Shown: positions 1 to 4,980 of the stretch, piece by piece
How positions within the stretch are numbered: the first letter of the stretch is position 1
Layout: the number at the start of each line of letters is the position of its first letter
Source: an uncultured Streptococcus sp.
Lineage (GTDB): Bacteria > Bacillota > Bacilli > Lactobacillales > Aerococcaceae
Direction of reading: 5' to 3'
DNA: 6,747 bases
Assembly (NCBI GenBank): GCA_916050055.1
Contig: CAJZJY010000060.1
Span: forward strand, 1 to 6,747
Notes under the pieces: model-generated
What the model was told of the DNA's origin: nothing
Database searches by the model: none
The model's input: the letters and a program-made list of their open reading frames with translations, nothing else
Position numbers and translations under genes: made by a program

Positions 1-474
1 TAAACTTGGTAAGATTGAAATGTCAGCGAATAATTGGTATTGACCAATCAGTGAATGAATTAAGTGAGTTGTCACGAATGCAGACATCACTGTTGCCAAA
101 ATAATTAAGGCATATCCGTAAGTGCGGCTATATTGACGCTTACGTGAGTAGTGATTTGTCGGTTGGACTAAACGTTCTCCAAAGAAAGTGAAGAAGCGTT
201 TGAATTTATTCCACGCACCAGCATAGGCTAGTCGGTTATTCTTCACACGGTTTTCTTGTGAGCTACGGTTATTGTCTTCTTCTGGGATACTTGTTTCTAC
301 TTTCGTTGTAAACGATGGAGTAGGTTCGTTATTTTCGTCTAAAAGGTCTGTTTGAACGCCTTCGTTTGGTTCAATTGACACCGGTTGTGATAGTTCGTCT
401 TGAACAGTTCCACAGTAAGGGCAGAGTGTTTCTTGTTCGTCAATCATCTCATGACAGAATGGACATTGTTTCAT
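1..474 (-). CDS. Zinc-ribbon membrane protein of unknown function, N-terminal part (runs off the left edge)
   Basis: An open frame of 158 codons runs from an ATG at 474 to the window edge without a stop, so the C-terminus is missing. The start is supported by an AGAGGAAG ribosome site at 479-486. The protein opens with a double-CxxC zinc ribbon (C4, C7, C18, C21; CPFC and CPYC knuckles). An acidic, low-complexity linker of about 50 residues follows (roughly 25-78, rich in Glu, Asp, Asn, Pro), then a basic, aromatic stretch (about 90-118). A hydrophobic segment at about 119-144 (YGYALIILATVMSAFV) is probably the first membrane helix. Zinc ribbon, flexible linker and membrane domain is a common layout of uncharacterised Firmicutes proteins, and I do not recognise the specific family. 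The ribbon is probably cytosolic. It lies downstream of the structured RNA unit at 534-731, which may be its leader. The coding call is firm; function is unknown. Confidence 0.85.
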   Translation of the reverse strand, partial: MKQCPFCHEMIDEQETLCPYCGTVQDELSQPVSIEPNEGVQTDLLDENNEPTPSFTTKVETSIPEEDNNRSSQENRVKNNRLAYAGAWNKFKRFFTFFGERLVQPTNHYSRKRQYSRTYGYALIILATVMSAFVTTHLIHSLIGQYQLFADISILPSL

Positions 475-512
475 GAATCTTCCTCTTTCTATGTCTAATA
501 ATTTTCATTGCT

Positions 513-521
513 ATTGTATCA
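513..521 (-). promoter_or_regulatory. Possible extended -10 promoter for the zinc-ribbon gene
   Basis: Read on the minus strand, this is TGATACAAT: an extended -10 (TGn) followed by TACAAT, five of six matches to consensus. No recognisable -35 lies 16-18 bp upstream; that position falls in the T-tract of the upstream terminator. If active, transcription would start about 30 nt before the start codon and make the zinc-ribbon gene independent of the upstream RNA. The call is tentative. Confidence 0.4.
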
Positions 522-533
522 TAATTTCACTAT

Positions 534-560
534 AAAAAAAGACTAGGAACTCCTAGTCTT
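534..560 (-). terminator. Intrinsic terminator of the structured RNA (and of glyoxalase readthrough)
   Basis: The arms AAGACTAGGA (539-548) and TCCTAGTCTT (551-560) are perfectly complementary. In practice they form a stem of about 9 bp with a four-base loop. On the minus strand the hairpin runs directly into a T-tract given by the A-run at 534-540. No T-run follows on the plus strand, so it works only for minus-strand transcripts. It is the only terminator between the glyoxalase gene and the zinc-ribbon gene. Confidence 0.88.
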
Positions 561-695
561 AGCGTGGCATCTTTTCAGATGAGTAGGTCGTGTTCACATC
601 ACGAACTACAAACAGCTACATCCGGTAGTGTGCCAAAGCACTCCTGTTCCACATAACTCGCAGTCTCTAATGTACTGCGTGTCGCCTCATCGCAT
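534..695 (-). ncRNA. Unassigned structured RNA of about 160 nt (small RNA or attenuator leader)
   Basis: This stretch has a near-consensus promoter upstream, a strong terminator at its end, and no credible reading frame. The predicted start is an A near 695. Minus-strand hairpins visible by eye are: CGCAGT/ACTGCG (674-679 with 659-664, 9-nt loop); an arm closed by AACAG/CTGTT (644-648 with 611-615) that contains GTGC-TTTG-GCAC (641-638 with 633-630); GTAG-TCGTG/CACGA-CTAC with one mismatch (606-609 and 600-604 with 588-592 and 583-586); CATCT-GAAA-AGATG (581-577 with 572-568), which has a GNRA tetraloop; and the terminator. GATGAG near the 5' end (691-686) can close the whole domain with CTCATC (583-578). 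I see no T-box, SRP, RNase P or tmRNA signature. 6S RNA is possible from the size, but the fold looks branched rather than rod-like. Family and role are unknown. Confidence 0.65.
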
Positions 696-702
696 AGAAT
701 AT

Positions 703-731
703 ATTATAGCAGAGGGTGTGTGGAATGTCAT
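703..731 (-). promoter_or_regulatory. Strong sigma-A-type promoter for the structured RNA
   Basis: On the minus strand, ATGACA (726-731; five of six matches to TTGACA) is separated by exactly 17 bp from a perfect TATAAT (703-708). An extended TG motif precedes the -10 (TGCTATAAT, 703-711). This is the best promoter match in the window. Its -35 begins only a few bases past the glyoxalase stop codon, so the RNA has its own start rather than depending on readthrough. Confidence 0.85.
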
Positions 732-738
732 GTATGAA

Positions 739-1116
739 CTATTTTTCGCGGATTACTTCGATTTTGTAGCCATCTAAGTCTTTCACGAAATAGTAGTTTG
801 CAGGATGTCCTGGTAAACCTTTTAATTCTGTAACGTCGTAGCCTTTAGCAACGTGTTCAGCGTGAAGTCCTTCTAAGTCTTTAGCGCTGATTGCGATATG
901 ACCATATCCGTCGCCGATTTCGTAAGGGCCGTGGCCATAGTTATATGTTAATTCTAATTCGTAATCGTCACCTTCGAATGCTAAGTAAACGATTGTGAAT
1001 TTGTGTTCTGGGAAGTCTTTTCTGTGAGTTTCTTTAAAACCAAATGCTTCTTCGTAGAAACGAATGCTTTCTTCTAGATTTTGAACACGGACACAAGTAT
1101 GCAACATTTTTGACAT
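739..1116 (-). CDS. gloA: Lactoylglutathione lyase (glyoxalase I)
   Basis: This is a 125-residue single-domain enzyme of the vicinal oxygen chelate fold, the usual size for bacterial glyoxalase I. The family isomerises the hemithioacetal of methylglyoxal and a thiol to a lactoyl-thiol in the cytosol, detoxifying a by-product of glycolysis. The sequence aligns by eye with E. coli GloA: LHT-RV at the N-terminus, ELTYN, YGHIA and DGYKIE. The four metal ligands are present at H6, E55, H73 and E120. The frame stays open upstream to 1155, but the ATG at 1116 is chosen because an AAAGGAGGT ribosome site lies six bases before it and family similarity starts there. The stop is TAG at 739-741. No own terminator follows, so transcripts probably end at 534-560. 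No convincing promoter was found upstream. The thiol actually used (glutathione, bacillithiol or other) cannot be told from sequence. Confidence 0.93.
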   Translation of the reverse strand: MSKMLHTCVRVQNLEESIRFYEEAFGFKETHRKDFPEHKFTIVYLAFEGDDYELELTYNYGHGPYEIGDGYGHIAISAKDLEGLHAEHVAKGYDVTELKGLPGHPANYYFVKDLDGYKIEVIREK

Positions 1117-1122
1117 GATGTG

Positions 1123-1131
1123 ACCTCCTTT
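1123..1131 (-). promoter_or_regulatory. Ribosome binding site that sets the gloA start
   Basis: On the minus strand this reads AAAGGAGGT, a near-perfect Shine-Dalgarno sequence six bases before the ATG at 1116. It lies inside the longer open frame that begins at 1155, which argues that the 13 extra N-terminal codons are not translated as part of the enzyme. Confidence 0.9.
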
Positions 1132-1237
1132 ATTTATTTTCCTTAAGCCTAACAAACTCTACAAATAAATACAAGTTTTCGAGACTGTTTTTGTTTCGCG
1201 GACAAATGTATTCGATTAGTGGAAATGTGTTGCGTTC

Positions 1238-1266
1238 TTTTCATTAATTTGGTAGTCTAGTAACAT
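1238..1266 (+). promoter_or_regulatory. Weak candidate promoter for the aspartokinase gene
   Basis: TTTTCA (1238-1243) and TAACAT (1261-1266) each match consensus at four of six positions, with 17-bp spacing. A competing option is TTGCGT at 1230-1235 with TAGTCT at 1253-1258, preceded by TG. Either would give a very short leader, with no room for a lysine riboswitch or T-box. The promoter must lie in this intergenic region, but the exact boxes are uncertain. Confidence 0.35.
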
Positions 1267-1288
1267 TGAAAAAATAAGGAAGTGTCAT

Positions 1289-2665
1289 ATGAAAGTAATC
1301 AAATTTGGTGGAAGCTCTTTAGCCAATGCCACTCAATTAAGAAAGGTCTTTAATATCGTAAAAGCTGATGAAAAACGTAAAATCGTGGTGGTTTCAGCCC
1401 CAGGAAAACGTACGTCAGACGATGAAAAAGTAACAGACCTTCTGATCCAATTAGCAACTTCTCATATTGAAGGGAATTATGATGAAGAAGTCTTAAAGAA
1501 AATCTTAGTGCGTTATAAAGAAATTTGTGACGAATTGGAATTAAAACGAGAAGTATTCGAACTCGTTCGTGTCCATTTTGCAAACTTAAAAGAAAGAAAC
1601 GACTTAGCTCCTGACTATTTAATGGATGCGTATAAAGCAAGCGGGGAAGACTTAAACGCACGCTTAATTGCGTCATACTTCAACCAAGAAGGTCTTGCGG
1701 CTAAATATGTGGGCCCTCGCGAAGCAAAACTTTGGGTGAGCGACACTCCAGGGGAAGCACGTGTCTTAGAAGAAAGCTACCATGAATTAGAGTATCTACA
1801 ATTAACAAATGAAGTGATTGTATTCCCAGGATTCTACGGTGTGACAAAAGAAGGGAATGTTGTGACATTCTCACGTGGTGGATCTGACATTACAGGTTCG
1901 ATTTTAGCCAATGCCGTGAACGCAGAAGAATACGAGAACTTTACTGACGTGGATGCGATTTATGTTGCGAGTCCAAAAATCGTGCATAAACCACTCGCTA
2001 TCGATGTGTTGTCTTATACAGAAATGCGTGAGTTGTCCTATGCTGGATTCTCTGTATTCCACACAGAAGCGCTTCTTCCTTCCATTAAAAAAGGAATTCC
2101 AGTGCACGTGTGCAATACGAATAATCCAGAAGCAAGCGGAACGTACATTATGCAAGGGAAAGTCACTTCTCCAAGTGTTATCTCAGGGATTGCAAGTTCA
2201 CCAGGCTTCGTAAGTATTTATGTGAAGAAATACTTGATGAACCATGAGATTGGTTTCCTTCGTAAAGTATTGACAATTTTTGAAGAAGAAGGTATTTCCA
2301 TCGAACATATTCCAACAGGGATTGATGATGCGACAATTATTATCCGTGGGGAAGATGCTACTGACGAGCAACTCGATGCGATTGTGGAACGATTCTATGC
2401 GGAATTAGATGTAGATGAAGCAAGCTTCACGCGTGGTCTCTGCCTGATTATGTTAGTAGGGGAAGGGATGGTCAACATGGTCGGTACAACGGCTCGTGTG
2501 GCTTCAACGCTTGCCCGTACTCAAATCAATATCGAATTATATAACCAAGGGGTATCTGAGGTTTCAATGATGTTTGGTATTTTAGACCAATACGAAAAGA
2601 AAGCCATCCGTGCGTTATATGATGAGTTTTTTGGTGAAACGAAAGAATATAAAGTGGTGGAATAA
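1289..2665 (+). CDS. Aspartate kinase (aspartokinase III type, YclM/ThrD-like)
   Basis: This 458-residue protein phosphorylates L-aspartate to aspartyl-4-phosphate with ATP. That is the first step towards lysine or diaminopimelate, threonine, methionine and isoleucine. The amino-acid-kinase domain fills about residues 1-290. It shows KFGGSS (5-10), SAPGKR (36-41), KASGED (116-121), SRGGSD (195-200), FTDVD (218-222) and YAGFSVFHTEALLP (251-264). Two ACT domains follow, around 310-370 and 385-450 (GFLRKVLTIFEEEGISIEHI; VGTTARVASTLARTQINIEL), and these are the usual allosteric sites. Motif spacing and length fit the monofunctional aspartokinase III group, as recalled from Bacillus subtilis YclM. 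That enzyme is reported to be inhibited by lysine plus threonine together; the same control here is inference. The start has AAGGAAG six bases upstream. The gene stands alone, with a terminator directly after it, and no amino-acid biosynthesis neighbours are in view. Confidence 0.95.
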   Translation: MKVIKFGGSSLANATQLRKVFNIVKADEKRKIVVVSAPGKRTSDDEKVTDLLIQLATSHIEGNYDEEVLKKILVRYKEICDELELKREVFELVRVHFANLKERNDLAPDYLMDAYKASGEDLNARLIASYFNQEGLAAKYVGPREAKLWVSDTPGEARVLEESYHELEYLQLTNEVIVFPGFYGVTKEGNVVTFSRGGSDITGSILANAVNAEEYENFTDVDAIYVASPKIVHKPLAIDVLSYTEMRELSYAGFSVFHTEALLPSIKKGIPVHVCNTNNPEASGTYIMQGKVTSPSVISGIASSPGFVSIYVKKYLMNHEIGFLRKVLTIFEEEGISIEHIPTGIDDATIIIRGEDATDEQLDAIVERFYAELDVDEASFTRGLCLIMLVGEGMVNMVGTTARVASTLARTQINIELYNQGVSEVSMMFGILDQYEKKAIRALYDEFFGETKEYKVVE

Positions 2666-2670
2666 TTTTC

Positions 2671-2700
2671 CAACAGTTTAAACTAAAATAGTAACGGTTG
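2671..2700 (+). repeat. Paired AACNGTT sites upstream of ktrBA (candidate operator)
   Basis: AACAGTT (2672-2678) and AACGGTT (2693-2699) are two copies of AACNGTT spaced 21 bp start to start, close to two helical turns. Each is a small palindrome around a central base. The flanking bases extend them to an inverted pair, CAAC...GTTG. The second copy touches the -35 of the likely ktrB promoter. This could be a regulator binding site, but the motif is short and chance is a real alternative. Confidence 0.25.
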
Positions 2701-2726
2701 TAATTAGCCGATAGGAAGAGTAGAAT
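2698..2726 (+). promoter_or_regulatory. Likely promoter of the ktrB-ktrA operon, overlapping the upstream terminator
   Basis: TTGTAA (2698-2703; four of six) and TAGAAT (2721-2726; five of six) are spaced by 17 bp. The -10 lies in the left arm of the aspartokinase terminator hairpin. Initiation would fall around 2733, in or after the loop. A transcript from here would carry only the right arm and would escape the terminator. No better promoter was seen between the two genes. Confidence 0.55.
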
Positions 2727-2751
2727 ATCCAATATATTCTGCTCTTTTTTT
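2717..2751 (+). terminator. Intrinsic terminator of the aspartokinase gene
   Basis: AGAGTAGAATAT (2717-2728) pairs with ATATTCTGCTCT (2734-2745) through 12 base pairs, one of them G-U. The loop is five bases (CCAAT) and a run of seven T follows from 2745. It lies about 50 bases after the aspartokinase stop codon. Confidence 0.9.
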
Positions 2752-2775
2752 GGGCACATTATTTTTGATTAGGAC

Positions 2776-2783
2776 AGGAGGGA
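2776..2783 (+). promoter_or_regulatory. Ribosome binding site that sets the ktrB start
   Basis: AGGAGGGA lies five bases before the ATG at 2789. It settles the start against an upstream in-frame TTG at 2750. That TTG lies in the terminator T-tract and would place the ribosome site inside the coding sequence. Confidence 0.88.
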
Positions 2784-2788
2784 CGAAG

Positions 2789-4168
2789 ATGATTCGTTTC
2801 TTATTTAAGGACTCGATTCCGAAAAGAATTGCATCCAGTTTTGCGATTGTGATTTTGGTGGGGTCATTCCTGTTAAACTTACCGATTTCGCAAATTGCGA
2901 CATCAAAAGCTTCGTATTTTGACCACTTGTTTACAACTGTATCGATGGTATGTGTTACAGGACTTTCAACGCAACCAGTAGCCGAGACGTACAATACTTT
3001 TGGACAAGTGATTTGTATGATTTTAATGCAAATCGGTGGATTAGGATTAATGAGTATTATTGCTTTTTTCCTCTATGATGCTGGGAAGAAGATGTCATTA
3101 GTCGATAAATTAGCCTTGCAAGATAGTTTGAACCGTGAGGATGGCCAAGATTTCAAAAAGTATTTAAAAACGATTTTTAAATATACATTCTTTATTGAAT
3201 TTATTGCAGCGGTTATTTTATCCTTCCGATTTGTTCCAGAACTAGGAACAGCAAAGGGGATTTTCACTGCATTCTTCTTTGCAATTTCTGCATTTTGTAA
3301 TGCAGGTTTTGATAACTTAGGCTCTAATAGTCTGATTAACTATGCAACTGATCCATTTTTGACATTAGTGGTTGCTGCTCTCATTATTCTTGGGGGAATT
3401 GGTTTTTCCGTTTGGTTTGATTTCAAACGAAGCTACCTTGAAATGCGAAAATCAACGAAGAGTAAAAAGCGTAAATCATTTTACAGACGTTTGCAGTATC
3501 ATACGAAGATTGTCCTTTGGTTGACAGGGATTATTTTACTTGGTGGAACGGTGTTAACGATGCTCACCGAATGGAATAACCCAAATACGATTGGAAATCT
3601 ATCTTTCTTCGATAAGGTACTCGTGAGCTTCTTCCAAACGGTAACGATGAGAACCGCTGGATTTGCGACAATTGATTATACGAATGCACATCCAACGAGT
3701 ATTCTTCTTTATTGTATTCAAATGCTGATTGGAGGATCTCCTGGCGGGACGGCCGGTGGGGTGAAGACGACAACCTTCTTAGTGGTACTCTTATTCATTC
3801 GCTCAGAAGTGTACGATGAGGGAATGATTCATTTTAGACACCATAGTATTTCGCAAGAGATGGCCAGAAAAGCCTTAACGATTTTTATCGTATTTACAAC
3901 ACTCATTCTAACGAGTTTGTTCTTGCTCAGTTTAACGGATCCAGATGTGCCACTTCTATATACCTTATTTGAAACTATTTCAGCGGTATGTACAGTAGGG
4001 GTAACCGCAAATTTAACACCAACCTTATCTTTCCTTGGAAAAATTGTGATTATGTTGTTGATGTTTATTGGTCGTATTGGACCGTTGACCGTACTATTAA
4101 GTTTTTCAAATCGAAAGAAAAAAGCACTCGAGATGAAGTATGCAAAAGCGCCATTATTAATTGGATAG
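2789..4168 (+). CDS. ktrB: Potassium uptake channel subunit KtrB (TrkH/KtrB family)
   Basis: This 459-residue integral membrane protein is the ion-conducting subunit of the Ktr potassium uptake system, and its length is normal for KtrB. It shows the fourfold M1-P-M2 architecture of the superfamily. The four selectivity-filter glycines sit in VTGLS (G58), NAGFD (G173), TAGFA (G291) and TVGVT (G404). The glycine-rich stretch GGSPGGTAGGVK (315-326) corresponds to the intramembrane gating loop in the third repeat. A basic loop (about 213-240, many Lys and Arg) and the basic tail (NRKKK, 441-445) are probably cytosolic. In the family, a KtrB dimer sits on a KtrA octamer ring that gates it, and transport is usually Na+-dependent; both are family knowledge. 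It is the first gene of an operon with ktrA, whose start follows its TAG stop by 15 bases. No key residue appears to be missing. Confidence 0.95.
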   Translation: MIRFLFKDSIPKRIASSFAIVILVGSFLLNLPISQIATSKASYFDHLFTTVSMVCVTGLSTQPVAETYNTFGQVICMILMQIGGLGLMSIIAFFLYDAGKKMSLVDKLALQDSLNREDGQDFKKYLKTIFKYTFFIEFIAAVILSFRFVPELGTAKGIFTAFFFAISAFCNAGFDNLGSNSLINYATDPFLTLVVAALIILGGIGFSVWFDFKRSYLEMRKSTKSKKRKSFYRRLQYHTKIVLWLTGIILLGGTVLTMLTEWNNPNTIGNLSFFDKVLVSFFQTVTMRTAGFATIDYTNAHPTSILLYCIQMLIGGSPGGTAGGVKTTTFLVVLLFIRSEVYDEGMIHFRHHSISQEMARKALTIFIVFTTLILTSLFLLSLTDPDVPLLYTLFETISAVCTVGVTANLTPTLSFLGKIVIMLLMFIGRIGPLTVLLSFSNRKKKALEMKYAKAPLLIG

Positions 4169-4186
4169 AAAGTAGGGATTGTAATG
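4166..4186 (+). repeat. Translation start block, copy 1 (ktrB stop to ktrA ATG)
   Basis: These 21 bases run from the TAG stop of ktrB to the ATG of ktrA. They match positions 4960-4980, which end at the pepF ATG, at 20 of 21 positions; the only difference is G against A at the 16th base. The ribosome-binding core is the shared AGTAGGG, which is weaker than the AGGAGG sites elsewhere in the window. Confidence 0.8.
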
Positions 4187-4846
4187 AGAAAGACAGTTGG
4201 GATTTTAGGACTAGGTGTGTTTGGGATGACGATTGCCAAACAGCTTAGTGAATATGATTGCGACATTATTGCTGTTGATCGTGATGAATCAACCGTCAAC
4301 CGTATTGAACCACTTGTCACAAAGGCAGTCATTGCCGATGTGACAGACGAAGAAGTTTTGGAAGAAATCGGAATTGGCGACTGCGACACGGTGGTGGTAG
4401 CCACAGGGTCTAGTTTAGAAGCGAGTATTCTAGCCGTGATGCATTGTACGAAACTGGGTGTTCCAGAAATCATCGCTAAAGCAAAAGGCCGTACAACAAC
4501 AGAAATCTTAACGAAGATGGGTGCGCATCGTGTCATAAACCCAGAGAAAGAAACAGGAATTCGTCTCGTGAAGAACATTCTTCACCATAAACTGGCTGAA
4601 GTGATTTCACTCGATGGCAATATCTCGCTTGTGGAATTTTATCCGCCAAAATCATGGGTTGGAAAGCAACTAAGCGATTTAGACTTACGTAAAGATTATG
4701 ATTTGAACTTAATTGGATATCGTGAAGGAAAGGATGAATCGTTGAATACAAGAGTATTTGCGGATTTCCTTATTCGTGAAGATGTCATTCTTGTAGCGAT
4801 TATCGGAACAGATAGTTTAGATAAAGCCACTTTCCTTGAAGACTAA
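4184..4846 (+). CDS. ktrA: Potassium uptake regulatory subunit KtrA (RCK/TrkA-N protein)
   Basis: This 220-residue cytosolic protein gates KtrB, and its length is typical. The N-terminal RCK domain is a Rossmann fold with GLGVFG (9-14). It has an acidic residue (D32) at the end of the second strand for the nucleotide ribose, and ADVTDEE (51-57). The motif NPEKETGIRLV (119-129) leads into the dimerisation helix. The C-terminal RCK_C domain covers about 137-220. Family members bind ATP or ADP at the N-domain, which switches the channel on or off. Firmicute KtrA proteins also bind cyclic di-AMP at RCK_C, which inhibits uptake; ligand binding here is inferred. It starts 15 bases after ktrB on a modest AGTAGGG ribosome site, so the two are almost certainly co-transcribed. 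A terminator follows directly. Nothing appears truncated. Confidence 0.94.
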   Translation: MRKTVGILGLGVFGMTIAKQLSEYDCDIIAVDRDESTVNRIEPLVTKAVIADVTDEEVLEEIGIGDCDTVVVATGSSLEASILAVMHCTKLGVPEIIAKAKGRTTTEILTKMGAHRVINPEKETGIRLVKNILHHKLAEVISLDGNISLVEFYPPKSWVGKQLSDLDLRKDYDLNLIGYREGKDESLNTRVFADFLIREDVILVAIIGTDSLDKATFLED

Positions 4847-4852
4847 TTAACA

Positions 4853-4896
4853 AGACCAGATGAATCAAAAGCGGTTCATTTGGTCTCTTTTTCTTT
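4853..4896 (+). terminator. Intrinsic terminator of the ktrBA operon
   Basis: AGACCAGATGAATC (4853-4866) pairs with GGTTCATTTGGTCT (4873-4886) over 14 positions, two of them G-U, with a six-base AAAAGC loop. A T-rich tail (CTTTTTCTTT) follows. It begins a few bases after the ktrA stop codon and marks the end of the operon. Confidence 0.92.
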
Positions 4897-4914
4897 AAAA
4901 ATGGGTTCAAACCC

Positions 4915-4943
4915 TTTCCAAAGCATCCATTTCATAGTACACT
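4915..4943 (+). promoter_or_regulatory. Candidate promoter of pepF
   Basis: TTTCCA (4915-4920) and TACACT (4938-4943) each match consensus at four of six positions, with 17-bp spacing. They sit between the ktrA terminator and the pepF ribosome site. The predicted leader is about 30 nt. A promoter is expected here because of the strong upstream terminator; the exact boxes are moderately supported. Confidence 0.5.
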
Positions 4944-4959
4944 AGGACTATCAACTTTT

Positions 4960-4980
4960 TAGAAAGTAGGGATTATAATG
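4960..4980 (+). repeat. Translation start block, copy 2 (ends at the pepF ATG)
   Basis: This block matches the ktrA start block at 4166-4186 at 20 of 21 positions, and the identity stops right after the ATG. Here the leading TAG is not a stop codon of any gene, whereas in copy 1 it ends ktrB. Confidence 0.8.

Noticed and set aside
534..731. Assignment of the structured RNA to 6S, SRP, RNase P or T-box
   Set aside because: No diagnostic conserved blocks could be found for SRP, RNase P or T-box, and the apparent branched fold does not resemble the long rod of 6S RNA. I left it unassigned rather than force a name.
1117..1155. A 13-residue N-terminal extension of glyoxalase I
   Set aside because: The extension would contain the AAAGGAGGT ribosome site itself and has no similarity to the family. 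The ATG at 1116 is the better start.
1156..1288. A lysine riboswitch or T-box leader for the aspartokinase gene
   Set aside because: The intergenic region is only about 130-170 bp and is shared with the divergent gloA promoter. It shows no terminator hairpin and no T-box or L-box motif, and the predicted leader is very short.
2666..2788. A cyclic di-AMP (ydaO-type) riboswitch upstream of ktrB
   Set aside because: The space is too small for that aptamer, its conserved core is not visible, and the only hairpin present is the aspartokinase terminator.
3829..4578. A 249-codon open frame on the minus strand across the ktrB-ktrA junction
   Set aside because: It is fully antisense to two genes with clear motifs and has the Ser/Thr/Ile-rich composition of a reverse-strand shadow. 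It has only a weak upstream ribosome site and no recognisable domain.
4901..4917. GGGTTCAAACCC resembles a tRNA T-arm, with a TCCA a little further on
   Set aside because: The outer T-stem does not pair fully (T against T), and no D-arm, anticodon arm or 5' acceptor strand precedes it; the upstream sequence is the ktrA terminator. It is a chance short inverted repeat.
4974..4979. A perfect TATAAT overlapping the pepF start codon
   Set aside because: It has no -35 at 17 bp, and transcription from it would begin inside the coding sequence and lose the ribosome site. It arises from the shared start block.
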